Source: Neodiprion pinetum
Taxonomy: Eukaryota > Arthropoda > Insecta > Hymenoptera > Diprionidae
Direction: 5' to 3'
Assembly (NCBI RefSeq): GCF_021155775.2
Contig: NC_060232.1
Location: 12,250,251 to 12,314,250 of the forward strand
Length of the DNA: 64,000 bases
Made by a program: the position numbers and the translations under genes. Below are positions 1 to 9,200 of this stretch, piece by piece (position 1 is the first letter of the stretch; every line of letters starts with the position of its first letter). The notes under the pieces were generated by a model that saw only the letters and a list, made by a program, of their open reading frames with translations, was not told where the DNA came from and did no database searches.

Positions 1-345
1 GTTTCAACTCAAACGTCAACTCGTCTCTGAATTTCCGATAAATTGCATACCCTAATAGGCTATTAGCCCTTTTTGCTTGTTTATAAAGGGCGTTGCGTTT
101 TCTAATACGCAATTTTAATTCTGGTGTGAGCCATGGTGCAATAGGCTTGCGTACAATAAAATTCTTGAAAGGAGCATGAATGCCAAGAGCTAGAAGTAAG
201 ATACCTTCTAAGGCCTTAAGAAACACGTTAATATCATCAGAGATTGAGGAATTTGTGGGTACAAGCTCTACTATCTTAACAAGATATAATTCCACAGTTG
301 TATTGAATGCACTAGTTTTTGTCACTACTATCAATAATTATGACA
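1..345 (-). mobile_element. 5'-truncated non-LTR retrotransposon fragment, endonuclease-RT linker
   Basis: On the minus strand bases 310 to 1 stay open and encode a stretch with APWLTPELK, then IRKRNALYKQAKRA, then YRKFRDEL. This is the pattern of the linker between the endonuclease and reverse transcriptase domains of Jockey/R1-type LINEs (PW.T..I...I..R..LY..AK). The element runs off the left edge, so the RT itself is outside. No intact endonuclease lies upstream. A short out-of-frame piece reading TLIDVIII ends at about 315 and may be a remnant of the endonuclease end, with a deletion in between. A stop in the main frame near 343 marks the limit. Family assignment within LINEs is not possible from this piece. 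Confidence 0.75.
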
Positions 346-360
346 TCAATAAGCGTATCG

Positions 361-398
361 GAGAGGGAGTGGGAGAGGGAGAGGGGGAGGGGGAGGGA

Positions 399-455
<57 letters not shown>

Positions 456-464
456 TGTGTGTAT
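361..464. repeat. Compound (GA)n/(GT)n microsatellite
   Basis: An imperfect GGGAGA purine tract passes into an uninterrupted GA run of about 50 bases and then four GT units. It separates the LINE piece from the coding exon at 731-493 and would lie in the intron that follows that exon. Confidence 0.97.
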
Positions 465-492
465 GTAGTAACTGTATGCAAACAGAACTAAC

Positions 493-731
493 CTAGAAAA
501 TGTATCCATTGCTAATAGGCCTGCCTGCTTTAAGAAAACCACCATATGCTTAGCTGCTGAGTCCTGTTTATACTCAGAAGTCTCTTGTTTGTAAGTAGCC
601 ACAAAGACCACATGTTTTTCAGTATTCTTTGTGAATATGAATTTCCATACTTTATCAGACGTGCCCTTCTTCACTTTCCTTGACTCTGGACCGACTTCAA
701 AAATAATTTTTGCACAAAAATCCACTGCCAT
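493..731 (-). CDS. First coding exon of a second minus-strand gene, or second cistron; product unknown
   Basis: The ORF opens with ATG at 731 in a reasonable context (CTCCATGG), 21 nt after the stop codon of the upstream gene, and gives 79 codons before a splice donor (CTAG|GTTAGT) at 492. The N-terminus reads MAVDFCAKIIFEVG and the middle has alternating hydrophobic and charged residues (VWKFIF, HVVFVATY) as in a small beta-rich domain. I do not recognise it. The next exon would lie beyond the left edge or has been interrupted by the microsatellite and LINE. It could be an independent gene with a very tight spacing, a dicistronic second ORF, or a 3' exon of the upstream gene joined by alternative splicing through the acceptor-like TCCAG just before the ATG. 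Confidence 0.4.
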
Positions 732-752
732 GGAGGGTAAACCTGGACTTGA

Positions 753-928
753 TTATTCTAAATAGTCAGAACAGTGTGTTCTAAAATCGGATTGCAATTG
801 ATTGAAGTCAAATTGTTCGGCTGCATGCTTTTTTACAAAATCTTCGGGAGTGATCCCTGCAATTTCGTAAGTCTTCTCAATTAAATGAGCAGCCAATGCT
901 TCAGGCTTCGATCCCAGGGCATGATATT
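753..928 (-). CDS. Exon 7 (terminal exon) of the unrecognised minus-strand gene
   Basis: It follows acceptor TCAATAG and reads EYHALGSKPEALAAHLIEKT, then YEIAGITPEDFVKK, to the end at CSDYLE and TAA. Its composition is typical of a helical globular domain. An ATG inside the preceding intron gives a 61-residue ORF in the same frame, which I take as incidental. Confidence 0.55.
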
Positions 929-3355
929 CTATTGACATAATTGCTTGGACCGATGTTATATTCGTACGCCCTAATTACCAGCTCAAATATGTGTTTGATC
1001 TCTGCTTTACCAACTCTAGCAGTGTTGTGAAGGTGATCAAGTAGTTGTTGCCAATTATCCTCTGTCTCTTCAACTCTGAAGCTTATCAAGTCGGATATTC
1101 TTGATGATACTGTGCCTCTAGCAATCACTCCTTCAGGCCTTACTTCTACAACTGGTGGGTTAAAATATGTCCCACTAGAACAAATATGGATGGTAGACAC
1201 GTAACTACCTGTTTGGCTCTTATTAAAGTTATAGATTACCGTGTTTGCCTCTTTCGTTATCTTATACTCGTACAGATAGTACATCTGATAGTTGCAGCGT
1301 GCTGCTGCTCACAAACTACTCTCAAATTGCAGTTGTCTAGCCGCGACTCAAACCCGTGACGCTATTCGACCAGCTCGGGCACTTGAAACCTGCTCTCCAT
1401 TATCCCGCGCAACTCAGGCTACGGTCACGAGGATTATTCGATACGCAAATTACACACGGCTCTCTCGGACCAGCCCTCACTTGATTGGTCTCGAAATTCG
1501 ATCGCAAGAATATCAGCAACGCTTACCGCTCCACATCCATGATACAAAAGCTCCGACTCCCTCGTGGCGGTGGTCGGCCATCGTCCCTCGTAACGCAAGT
1601 CAAATTTTCCCCATGCAACAGAAGGAGACGAGAACGAAACTCGATATAATTTCCCGCTACGACACCCAAAATTTCTTCTAGTAGCAAAAACGAAGCAAAA
1701 CCGAAACTCAATTTCAACGCCAACAGACAACACCGCTGTGCTTGATCGCCAGAACGAGAGTGATCTCTCATGGCCGACCGGCCGCAACGCCGGTCTCGTC
1801 CTCCGTGACGTCATTGCCCTAAGAATGCGTAACAATCGATCTGTCATTGATTTTGGAGAATGCGCAACTTGACGTCCACCTGTCGTCGCTACGCGGCGCA
1901 GAACTTCAGGCTAGATCGCGATGTCGTCTTCCGCGCAGCTCTACGGTGTTCTCCGGGGGTTGGCCGGGGTGGTGCTCCCTCGTCGCTAGCTGGTCACTCG
2001 CGGTTGCCTTGGTCAGGTTGAGGCAGGGTGAGCGGGGAGGCTGCGGCGCGTCGGCCGCCAGCGGGAATCGCGTCCGCCTTGGATTCCCGCGCTGCAGGGA
2101 TCTGCGTTTTCTCCCCATCTGCGTTTTCTCCCCCTCTGCGTTTACCCCCCTCTGCGTTTTCTCCCCCTCTGCGTTTTCTCCCCCTCTGCGTTTTCTCCCC
2201 CTCTGCAGCCTCGGTATCCTTCCCGCACGATCTCCGCAATGTCACCTTGCCTTGAAGTATCCTCGGCGGCGGAGATAGTTGCTGACTCGTGGCCGGTGTA
2301 TTCCGTAAAAAAAAAAAAATAAACAAGGCCTGCAATATCTTATTCTTAATCCTCTGTTACGTCCCTGTCGAAGCTCGGATGCGTGACTCCCGTTATGGCG
2401 CCCCTTACTATTATCGCGTCTCGATCCCCGAAACCCTTATCCCAGGATACCGTCCAAAGTTCAGGGAGCACCTTGTAACGGGCATGTCTGTCCGAAATGC
2501 CACGTTACAATGCATATACATACACATTCAAGGCCAGTATGCGAGCATTGCGATCAATGAATATGTTGTACCCTGGCATGACCTGAATCTGAAATATACA
2601 CAAAAATTAAATAACGATGAAAGATGTGATTTCTCAAGATTATTATCTCTACGAAGAAACGGATATCTAAGTTGCGATACCTCTTTATCAAGCTTCTGAT
2701 GAAATATTGTAGCATAGTGGAGGCATATATTTTCTTTTTCTTGAGCAGTATCTGAGCTGAAAAATTTGGTATTGGATTCGTGCATAAATACGCAGGAAAT
2801 GAGGTTAGCACAAAAACATCTCAAATTTTAGCAGTTATATTTACTCACCGGTTGCTGTTATTTCAGATGTAAGCCTTTTTAGATTACCATCCGTGATTTC
2901 AGTAGTTGGCTGAGAAACAGTGCGTTGTATCCACTTCAATACCCGACATTGAACTAACCATATTAGTAGAAAGTGAGTGTTCACCTTGGTCTTCACTGTG
3001 CGTTACACCAAGAAGACCAAAGTCATTTCCATCAAAGAGAGGTAGAAAATTGCTCGCCTGGATGATTTCATTGCACGATGAATCCTGTAATGTGAATGTA
3101 TTACAAAAACTATGTAGAATGAAAGTATATATTTAACAGAAACAAACTATACCTTTAACGTAACTCTTTGGCAGCTGCTTCATTTTCTTTGTCAGATTTT
3201 TTCTCATTTTTTTTATGCGTCTGATTGCTGTAGAGGCAGACTGTCTATTGTCACAGCTGCACTGATTCGTCTAAAGGTACCCCAGCAGTCATCAACGCGA
3301 GTGAATCTAATAAAAAGTTGTTCAGTGCCTGAGCGTCGTTTTGTGCCCGTGTCAT
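753..3355 (-). CDS. Seven-exon gene encoding an unrecognised 265-aa protein
   Basis: Exons as read on the minus strand: 3355-3281, 3084-3007, 2909-2849, 2751-2681, 2588-2526, 1284-1011 and 928-753. All introns are GT-AG, and the joins have phases 0, 0, 1, 0, 0, 1; each restores one open frame ending in TAA at 755-753. The total is 798 nt including the stop. The protein starts MTRAQNDAQALNNF, is acidic and Ser/Thr-rich in the first third, and is globular-looking in exons 6-7 (SYVSTIHICSSGTYFNPP; ALAAHLIEKTYEIAGITPED). No signal peptide, membrane segment or catalytic motif is visible. The start in exon 1 and the exon 1-2 join are the least certain, because exon 1 can also read on for nine residues past the chosen donor. 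Exon 6 begins with ATG exactly at its acceptor, so a shorter transcript from the GC-rich intron could start there. Family unknown. Confidence 0.5.
1011..1284 (-). CDS. Exon 6 (largest exon) of the unrecognised minus-strand gene
   Basis: It opens at acceptor CTATCAG|ATG and closes at donor GTTG|GTAAAG, giving 91 codons plus one base. Without splicing the frame would read on to a stop near 903. Splicing out 1010-929 (82 nt) instead joins the final G to AA of exon 7, giving Glu and a 58-residue open tail. That is the more economical reading of what otherwise looks like a frameshift. Confidence 0.55.
1806..1813. promoter_or_regulatory. Palindromic CRE (TGACGTCA)
   Basis: An exact 8-bp full-site CRE, the target of ATF/CREB bZIP dimers, inside the GC-rich block. 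A single occurrence in 64 kb can arise by chance; its position near a possible promoter is the only support. Confidence 0.35.
2099..2206. repeat. Minisatellite, unit about 18-19 bp
   Basis: Six consecutive copies of a unit close to TCTGCGTTTTCTCCCC lie head to tail with small length differences, ending at CTCTGCAG. The array is strongly strand-asymmetric (pyrimidine-rich on the plus strand). Confidence 0.95.
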
Positions 3356-3489
3356 TGCGATCTCGAGTGCGAGCCGCGCTCGAACGATTCGTCTCCGCAG
3401 GGATGCCAAATCTCGCGTAGATGAGGAGGCGAGCGCGCATCACGCATTTTTTAAAACAGTCGAGTTACGTCGTCCGTCTAGTGACGATC

Positions 3490-4150
3490 GTGAGTGACGC
3501 CGTGCGTTCTCTCGTACCACAACCAAAAGACGAGAGGCCCAAATATACTCTCGTATACGTTTGCTCTACGGAGTAAGGTAGATGAGTACGGCCCGAGTGT
3601 CTCTCATTCTACACGGGACCGAGTGCCCATACACGCATACCAAGGGTCTTGCACCCTTCCATCATACAACGAGCCCGAGCGCTCTTGGTGTACTACCAAC
3701 ACCAATCATACTCTCATACACGTTCGCTCCTCGGAGTAAGGCAAACGCAAATCATACGAAATTCGATCGAATCGAATAAAACAAAAATCGCAATACGAAA
3801 CGCACTCGAGATCGCGGTGGCATGAGCCAAACGGGCTGTAACCGGCATATACACATTCATATACACAATCGACACATGCTTTTATACGTTTACAAATACA
3901 CGTTCATACTTCGTGGGTTTTTATGCCGCAAGGCTTTTCCCACAAGAGCCAATAAACATTCATAATTCGATGGCTCAAACGCGAGAGTTTTTTATTCAAG
4001 AAAACCTCAACCTCTATCCTTCACACTAATAAAAAAGGTTCAATTCAAAACTACGAGGCAACTTCGCCTATGAAGAAACTTCGACTATACAAAGTTGTTC
4101 GTAGTTTTCAGATCATTGAAATGAAGAATAATAATTAACTAATTAATCAA
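3490..4150. other. Non-coding stretch with a diverged 40-bp direct repeat and a hairpin
   Basis: Two related segments sharing ATACTCTCGTA and CGGAGTAAGG occur near 3545-3580 and 3706-3740. A hairpin at 4047-4108 has arms AAAACTACGA...AACTT and AAGTTGTTCGTAGTTTT. No gene is supported. Short ORFs at 3494-3779 are shadows of the repeat. Confidence 0.5.
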
Positions 4151-4160
4151 TTAATAATAA

Positions 4161-4607
4161 TTAAAGATGTTGTGTACAATACCATGTGAACATTGATTTT
4201 GATACAAACTTAGCAAAACTTTTATCGACTGTGTGAATGACGTCGTATTGTCGTTCTACTAGAGGGATAAATCCCTCAAAGCTGTCTGCAAAATCATTTC
4301 TCGCTGCGTATGGTACTAGTCCTTCGAAACCTTCTGCGTCGAAATCTAACCACATAGGGTCATTTTTCGGAGTGGTTTCCACCGTTGATAGCTTCTTTGG
4401 CTTAGGTTTTGAACCAATTTCTGGCTTTGGTGCCGTAGCGATTGGTCCTGGTAATGGTTTTGGTTTGGAACCGCCACCTCGTCCTTTCCCATTCCGAGAA
4501 GGTCCGCCTCTACCTCTGCCTCTAAATCCTCCTCTGCTAGAAGAAGATCCTTCGTCTGTAGCTGATTGTATGCTTTCGTTAGCTGATTGTTGTTGGTGTT
4601 GATTCAT
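4161..4607 (-). CDS. 148-residue ORF with an Arg/Gly-rich N-terminal region, family unknown
   Basis: A single uninterrupted ORF from ATG at 4607 to TAA at 4161. Residues 1-20 are Gln/Ser-rich. Residues 25-48 form an RGG-like block (GGFRGRGRGG, then GKGRGGG), a type of region that binds RNA. Residues 49-75 are Lys/Pro-rich. The C-terminal half is acidic then aromatic (DFDAEGFEGLVPY, then SKSMFTWYC). The order RG tract, Pro/Lys linker, compact domain occurs in RNA-binding and nucleocapsid-type proteins of mobile elements and viruses, but I cannot tie it to a family. It ends abruptly and is followed by AT-rich sequence, so it may be a truncated insertion. The opposite strand is also open for 121 codons, which I read as a shadow. 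Confidence 0.45.
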   Translation of the reverse strand: MNQHQQQSANESIQSATDEGSSSSRGGFRGRGRGGPSRNGKGRGGGSKPKPLPGPIATAPKPEIGSKPKPKKLSTVETTPKNDPMWLDFDAEGFEGLVPYAARNDFADSFEGFIPLVERQYDVIHTVDKSFAKFVSKSMFTWYCTQHL

Positions 4608-4834
4608 ATTGAAATATGTAATTCAACTTTCGCTTTGCCGAGCTCCGCTCTATAACCTCAAATACTCATAAGAAAATTTGGGGGGAAGTGTCATCTCATA
4701 TGAGGTAATTCCTCTTTTATACTTGCTTCAACACCTTTGCATATTATTTACACCAATATGTCTTATTTTGTCAAACCTATTTGTACATTATTTTATTTTA
4801 TTTTGTTCGTGACAGATATTTAAATAGAATTGTT

Positions 4835-4876
4835 CTGAGGAGGGCCCCCACCAGGGCCGAAACGTTAACACGATAA
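4835..4876 (+). ncRNA. Hammerhead-like core motif of the Penelope-element type
   Basis: CTGAGGA fits the hammerhead core CUGANGA. It is followed, after one extra G, by a perfect stem GGCCC...GGGCC with a six-base loop, then GAAAC and a possible three-pair stem CGT/ACG. Penelope-like retroelements are known to carry minimal hammerhead ribozymes with this layout. The closing A-U pair next to the cleavage site is not satisfied here and stem I is not evident, so this is probably a degenerate copy or a coincidence. No Penelope reverse transcriptase lies nearby. Confidence 0.3.
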
Positions 4877-4879
4877 AAA

Positions 4880-6800
4880 GTGTTTTGAGTTGTGACCTTC
4901 ATATCCAAGAATAACTCTAATCAACAAATCTCCAAGGTCAAGATAAATCATCTTCACAATAATAATCAACGCTGAGGAACATTTTAATATTTCCGGTTGC
5001 AACCGTCACAAAGGGTACAGCCGGATATTTCACCCCAAATTTCAGCTCTTAATCTTGAACAGTTTTTGAGTTGTGTGATGAAAAAGAAACTTCTTTTTCA
5101 TGTTGAATTTTGTTTTTCCAAGAGTAAAAATAAAAATGATTGAATGGTGATTTTTTCCCAAATACTTGCGAGTAAAATACATATTGAAATATTTTATTTA
5201 TGAATTCCAAAAATATAGCCAATTTAAAAAAAATAAAAAACAAGTAAAATGAGTTTTTGAACTATATTTTCTCTGACATGCAATCACCAAATTTTAACTG
5301 AAAACGTCCGTCTACTTCTTCATACTTGGAAATTTTTAAAATTTTTTTCAATCTTTTCGATTAGATGAAACATTGTGAATAAAATTGAAAACATTTTCCG
5401 GAACATTATTTAGAAAATGAACAATCCGGCGGTATAATTGTGCTTTTGGTAGTAACTCGTTGATTGAAACAGTAGCAATAGTAACTTATTGTCTACAATA
5501 ACAATACAAGCAAGATTTTGTACCAAAATGATTCCCAAAGTGTCGATCGAAAATGCCGTAGGGGCAGATTCGCATGCTTATCTGGCTTAACTGGAACAGA
5601 CAACAAAGATAATAACCTCCAACTTTGACAATCTTAATCTTCTCGTCGATGTTGTTCCATTTTATAGTGGTGTTCGTACCCTAAGTAAGTGTGCCAAGGG
5701 CGTATTTTTTTTGTTATCGTGAATAGTAAATCACATTTAAACGAACAAATAATTTATTCGGAAATGCAATCTACACGTATCGGTTATAGTTGAAGTGCCC
5801 AATATTATTTGACAGGACTCTAACTGATTATTCTACAGCAGGCTGAAGTACGTCGGAGGGAATTAATAGAATGTAGAACAGACTGAAGTATGTTTGAGGG
5901 AACTACGATAGAGAATTGGAGGAGTGTAGTGTCTCCATGATGGTTCCGTGTAACTGATTTTTGTTTAATGATGAAAATTATGCCTTAGGCGGTAAAGACT
6001 GAACCCGTAAGGGTGGGAGGCAATGCCAGGTACCTCCATGCGTGGTCCGGTATAGGTTGGGACAACCCTTGGAAAAACTCAGATACGCCTACGTCACATT
6101 CGCGAGACCCTAGACGAATGACCCTTAGCGGGCAGCTCATGGCAACGCGTATGGCGACCACCTGGACGCGGTAAACGGGGAAAGTCCGTGGTCCCAAATT
6201 CATTGGCTGTATTCTGACCTTGTCCCTGCTACCTTTCCAGGCATGGTTATTTCTTGGACAATTGATGTGCGTTCTTTACAGCACGTGAAAACCCGCGGGT
6301 CAAACCTGGCTTGGGATTTGCCTCCCCGATAGTTTGGGAAAGTTCAAAAAGTCGGGAAATTATTTGACCTACAATAAAACTATAAAATAGAACATTCGGA
6401 CATGCACGACCGAACAAGTGAATTCTTCATTTTTCACCGGCATTTTGCTCATGAATTTAGACAAATCTTTTTCAAGCCACGTGGTTTGATCAGAACAGAA
6501 GTAGATCACACCCGGGATTTTCTTGAGGCCGAGTCTTTTACTCTTGCGTGAACACACGGATCCCAAACTAGATTCTAAGCTATCTCTCGAATCGTTATCG
6601 TGAACCATATGACTTGGTATTCGACATTTCGATCGCGAAAATTTCTGGATCTCGCTTAGTGCTGCACTTATGTCGTAACACACGTTCGTACCTGCTCGTG
6701 TGATTATTTCGCCCCGCGATCTCGGATGATCAACTGGTCGCGATGAGCCGAAACCTTTCATTGGTAACGTGGTTATTATTGGTCATTTCAAATTCGCCTG
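4880..6800. other. Non-coding, AT-rich with one GC-rich block at 5,980-6,240
   Basis: No coding region is supported. The 260-bp block at 5,980-6,240 is much richer in G+C than its neighbours and reads like a fragment of a transposon leader or another inserted sequence, but no domain or terminal repeat is visible. The ORF at 6,369-6,761 (minus, 130 codons) has no recognisable motif. Confidence 0.4.
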
Positions 6801-6810
6801 ACTTCGTGGA

Positions 6811-7007
6811 CAACTTCAGTGATCGACGAAACATTGGGGATAAAATCACTATTTTCTGAATTTTACAACGATTTTTGAGGAACTAAGATTTCGAAACATG
6901 AGTGTATTTCGATTTATTACGGTTAACTGAATTTCAAACAATTCCAAGATCGCGAAATGACGGTTTTTACTCAGCACGAATCGTTACGATAACGTTACTA
7001 ACTTCAA
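6811..7007. mobile_element. Small TIR element, family M1 copy A (left arm eroded)
   Basis: The right end carries TCGTTACGATAACGTTACTA followed by ACTTCAA. The interior shares TTTATTACGGTT, ACTGAATTTCAAACA and GCACGAATCGTTACGATA with copy B at 13,146-13,346. The left arm is recognisable only as CGACGAAACATTGGGGA. It is non-autonomous, with no ORF. Confidence 0.7.
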
Positions 7008-7009
7008 TA

Positions 7010-8430
7010 CGATGTTGAGCAACTGTGGGCTTGAAAGGCTGTGCGGCGTGGGAATATAGTTTTCAACTCACGTATGCATGTGCAATGTACATACATGACC
7101 GCTCGAAAGATTGAGATTATATTAAAATTTGAATCACTTGTGACGTATTCGTGTGAATATGACCAAACAATTAATCTCAAGGAAAAACGTAAAGTGTGGT
7201 GTTGTGGATAAAAAAGTGTTATATTTTGCTTATAATGCAACGAACGTATGCAAGAACATCAAGAACGACGACATGGAGAAGAAAGTAAAAATTGAAGTAG
7301 TTTTGCAATTCTGAGGATGAATCGAGCTGTGATGAAACTACAATTACGGCAGATCGCCAACGGATAACCTTCGCCTATGTATGATTTGGGAACTTCGATC
7401 GTTTTCTTTTATTTCTCCACCCGTTCTTGAATTCATTTTTATAGGGTTACAGTATAAAAGGGACACTACTCGTCGCAGGTCTAACAAACTTAGCCTGATA
7501 GTTTAAAAAAAAAATAACAAATAGCAAACAGATGTACAAATAAAAATATATAACGATGAGTAAGGAGAAAATAGTATGTAAAATAAAATTAAGACGAGAA
7601 AGGTTGTTTCAGTCAGATATAGAGATATATATAGAAGACGGTGACGATGTTGAAAATGGATAAAAAAAAATTAAATTTGAAATTTCATCATATAGCAACG
7701 GCAGAAAACACATATCCAGAATGTCGAAGGGTCATTGTGCAGAATCGTACAATTCAGAATCGTACAATTCAGAAAAATCAGTATCCCGAAAGCAACGGAC
7801 AACTTACCGCCAGCAACAACAACTTGCCACCAGAATTTCACATTCTGAGTCTATCCAACTAATCTAATTTGACTTACAATATTTTTTATACATATACAGA
7901 ATCGAGTAAATTCTTTACTCAATACTTAATGAAGAAGAAAGAACGCAATGTAAATGGACAACTTTGCGATGTCAAAGCAATACGACTTATGGTATCATAA
8001 ACTTATATTTCTTGGCTTCTAATATGATATGAGCTATTGACTCTTCTGATATACTGCAATTCTATATTCTGAGCCTTCTATGAGATTACTGCTCGGAGTT
8101 CTAACCGTTCTCATTCTTGATCCTTCGCATTTATCAATTCGAATAGATGAAAATTCTACTTTACGATCTATCCGAAGGTTATTTGTTTGTGAATAGAAAG
8201 TTTTCGGCTCGTGAGCACCCGATGTAAGAATGTATGTTATTTATTTGTGAGTAAGAAGTTTCTTCTCTGCATGCACGATGTATAAGGAGACTGTAGTGGG
8301 TAGATGTTATGTTTACCCTTTTCGAATCCTTGCTTCCGATGAAAAGCCCGTAAGACCAGCAATGCCGTCTAATAAATGAGATGCGGATGTGCAAATCATT
8401 AATCTACGAGAGAATTTTGCCGAAAGAATG
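7010..8430. other. Non-coding, with short tandem repeats
   Basis: Two perfect 15-bp units (CAGAATCGTACAATT) lie at 7740-7769. Two diverged units of about 65 bp beginning TATTTGTTTGTGA or TATTTATTTGTGA lie near 8,178-8,285. No gene is supported. Confidence 0.5.
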
Positions 8431-8431
8431 T

Positions 8432-8552
8432 AAATTTGAAAACTGGTGAATTCGAAAAATTAACGACGGAGCCAGTTATTTATTTGTGTTTGCGAGCGAT
8501 CGCATTTGCCTCATTCTGCTAATGGCCTTTCGGAATTTTCACCAGTTGTGTA
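8432..8552. mobile_element. Small TIR element related to the tRNA-like element at 14.6 kb
   Basis: Bases 8432-8475 match 14566-14610 closely (AAATTTGAAAACTGGTGAA, GAAAAATTAACGACGGAGCC). After GCCAG the copies diverge and the tRNA-like part is missing. An inverted copy of the arm (GGAATTTTCACCAGTTGTG) closes the element at about 8550. It is a deletion derivative of, or an ancestor to, the fuller copy. Confidence 0.65.
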
Positions 8553-8711
8553 TTCTAAATTCTACAACTTTGAATTTCGATACTTTTATATTCTATTTCC
8601 ATTATTTCTGGCTTAATGAAGATTCACCACTTTGTTCTTTCGCGATTGTGAATTATCGATATATTTATGTCCGGAATTCTGATCATTCTGATTTTTGGTT
8701 TTACTGATTTT

Positions 8712-9200
8712 TTACCCGCACCGAGGCTTCCTGGTGGCGATGATTCACACGCGAGGTTCCCATCCTGAACCCACCAGGTTGACGTGACGTGGTTCGCTCC
8801 TCCTTACGATGGGCTTGTTGCACGCTGCAGTCCTTCGACCAAGTGAGGGCATCACTTGCGGTATCGTAGAATTTAAGAAGGAATAGCGGACCGTTGTAGC
8901 TGGTTCAGCTCCAGACTGATAAGAGTCGTCGACGGGAGGCTTCGTTGTGGATTTGAAGCACAGTCCTGTACGCCATCGGCGACGCGTCCAGGCAGCAGTG
9001 GCGATATTCGATGGGTTGGCTCCTGGCCGAGAAGTCTGGATAATTGGAGGTCTTCGTTGTGCTTCACGCACGACCCGTACTCAATTTAAGTAGACCTCCA
9101 TCTGGAGTCGAAATGGCGGTATTCTGCCCTCTGTAGCTGACTACATTGCTGTTGATCCGCTCCGTGACCTCTGCGTTGCGATATCAGGTTACCCCGAAGC
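8712..9200. other. GC-rich inserted-looking block, unidentified
   Basis: About 490 bp with higher G+C than the flanks. The minus strand holds an Arg/Thr/Pro-rich ORF of 108 codons (9071-8745) without any recognised domain; an overlapping 64-codon ORF occupies another frame. The block has neither terminal repeats nor splice-consistent coding structure. A transposon fragment is the likeliest explanation, but that is inference. Confidence 0.3.

Larger units (their letters stand above)
1300..2300. promoter_or_regulatory. GC/CpG-rich block within the exon 5-6 intron, possible internal promoter
   Basis: This kilobase is clearly richer in G+C and CpG than its surroundings. It contains a perfect palindromic cAMP response element (TGACGTCA) at 1806-1813 and a minisatellite. 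It lies directly upstream, in the minus direction, of exon 6, which begins with ATG at its acceptor. Several overlapping ORFs in all frames are low-complexity or shadow reads and I do not call them genes. Promoter function is inference. Confidence 0.35.

Noticed and set aside
312..491. Long Ser-Leu or Arg-Glu repeats encoded on either strand over the GA tract
   Set aside because: They are direct translations of the microsatellite and not protein sequence. I treat the tract as intronic or intergenic.
901..938. Overlap of two ORFs read as a frameshifted pseudogene
   Set aside because: A donor at 1011|1010 and an acceptor at 929|928 remove the overlap and give one frame with matching phase, so an intron explains it better.
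1292..2699. Plus- and minus-strand ORFs of 80-143 codons in the GC-rich block
   Set aside because: High GC reduces stop codons in all frames. The translations are Arg/Ser/Pro-rich or follow the minisatellite, with no domain.
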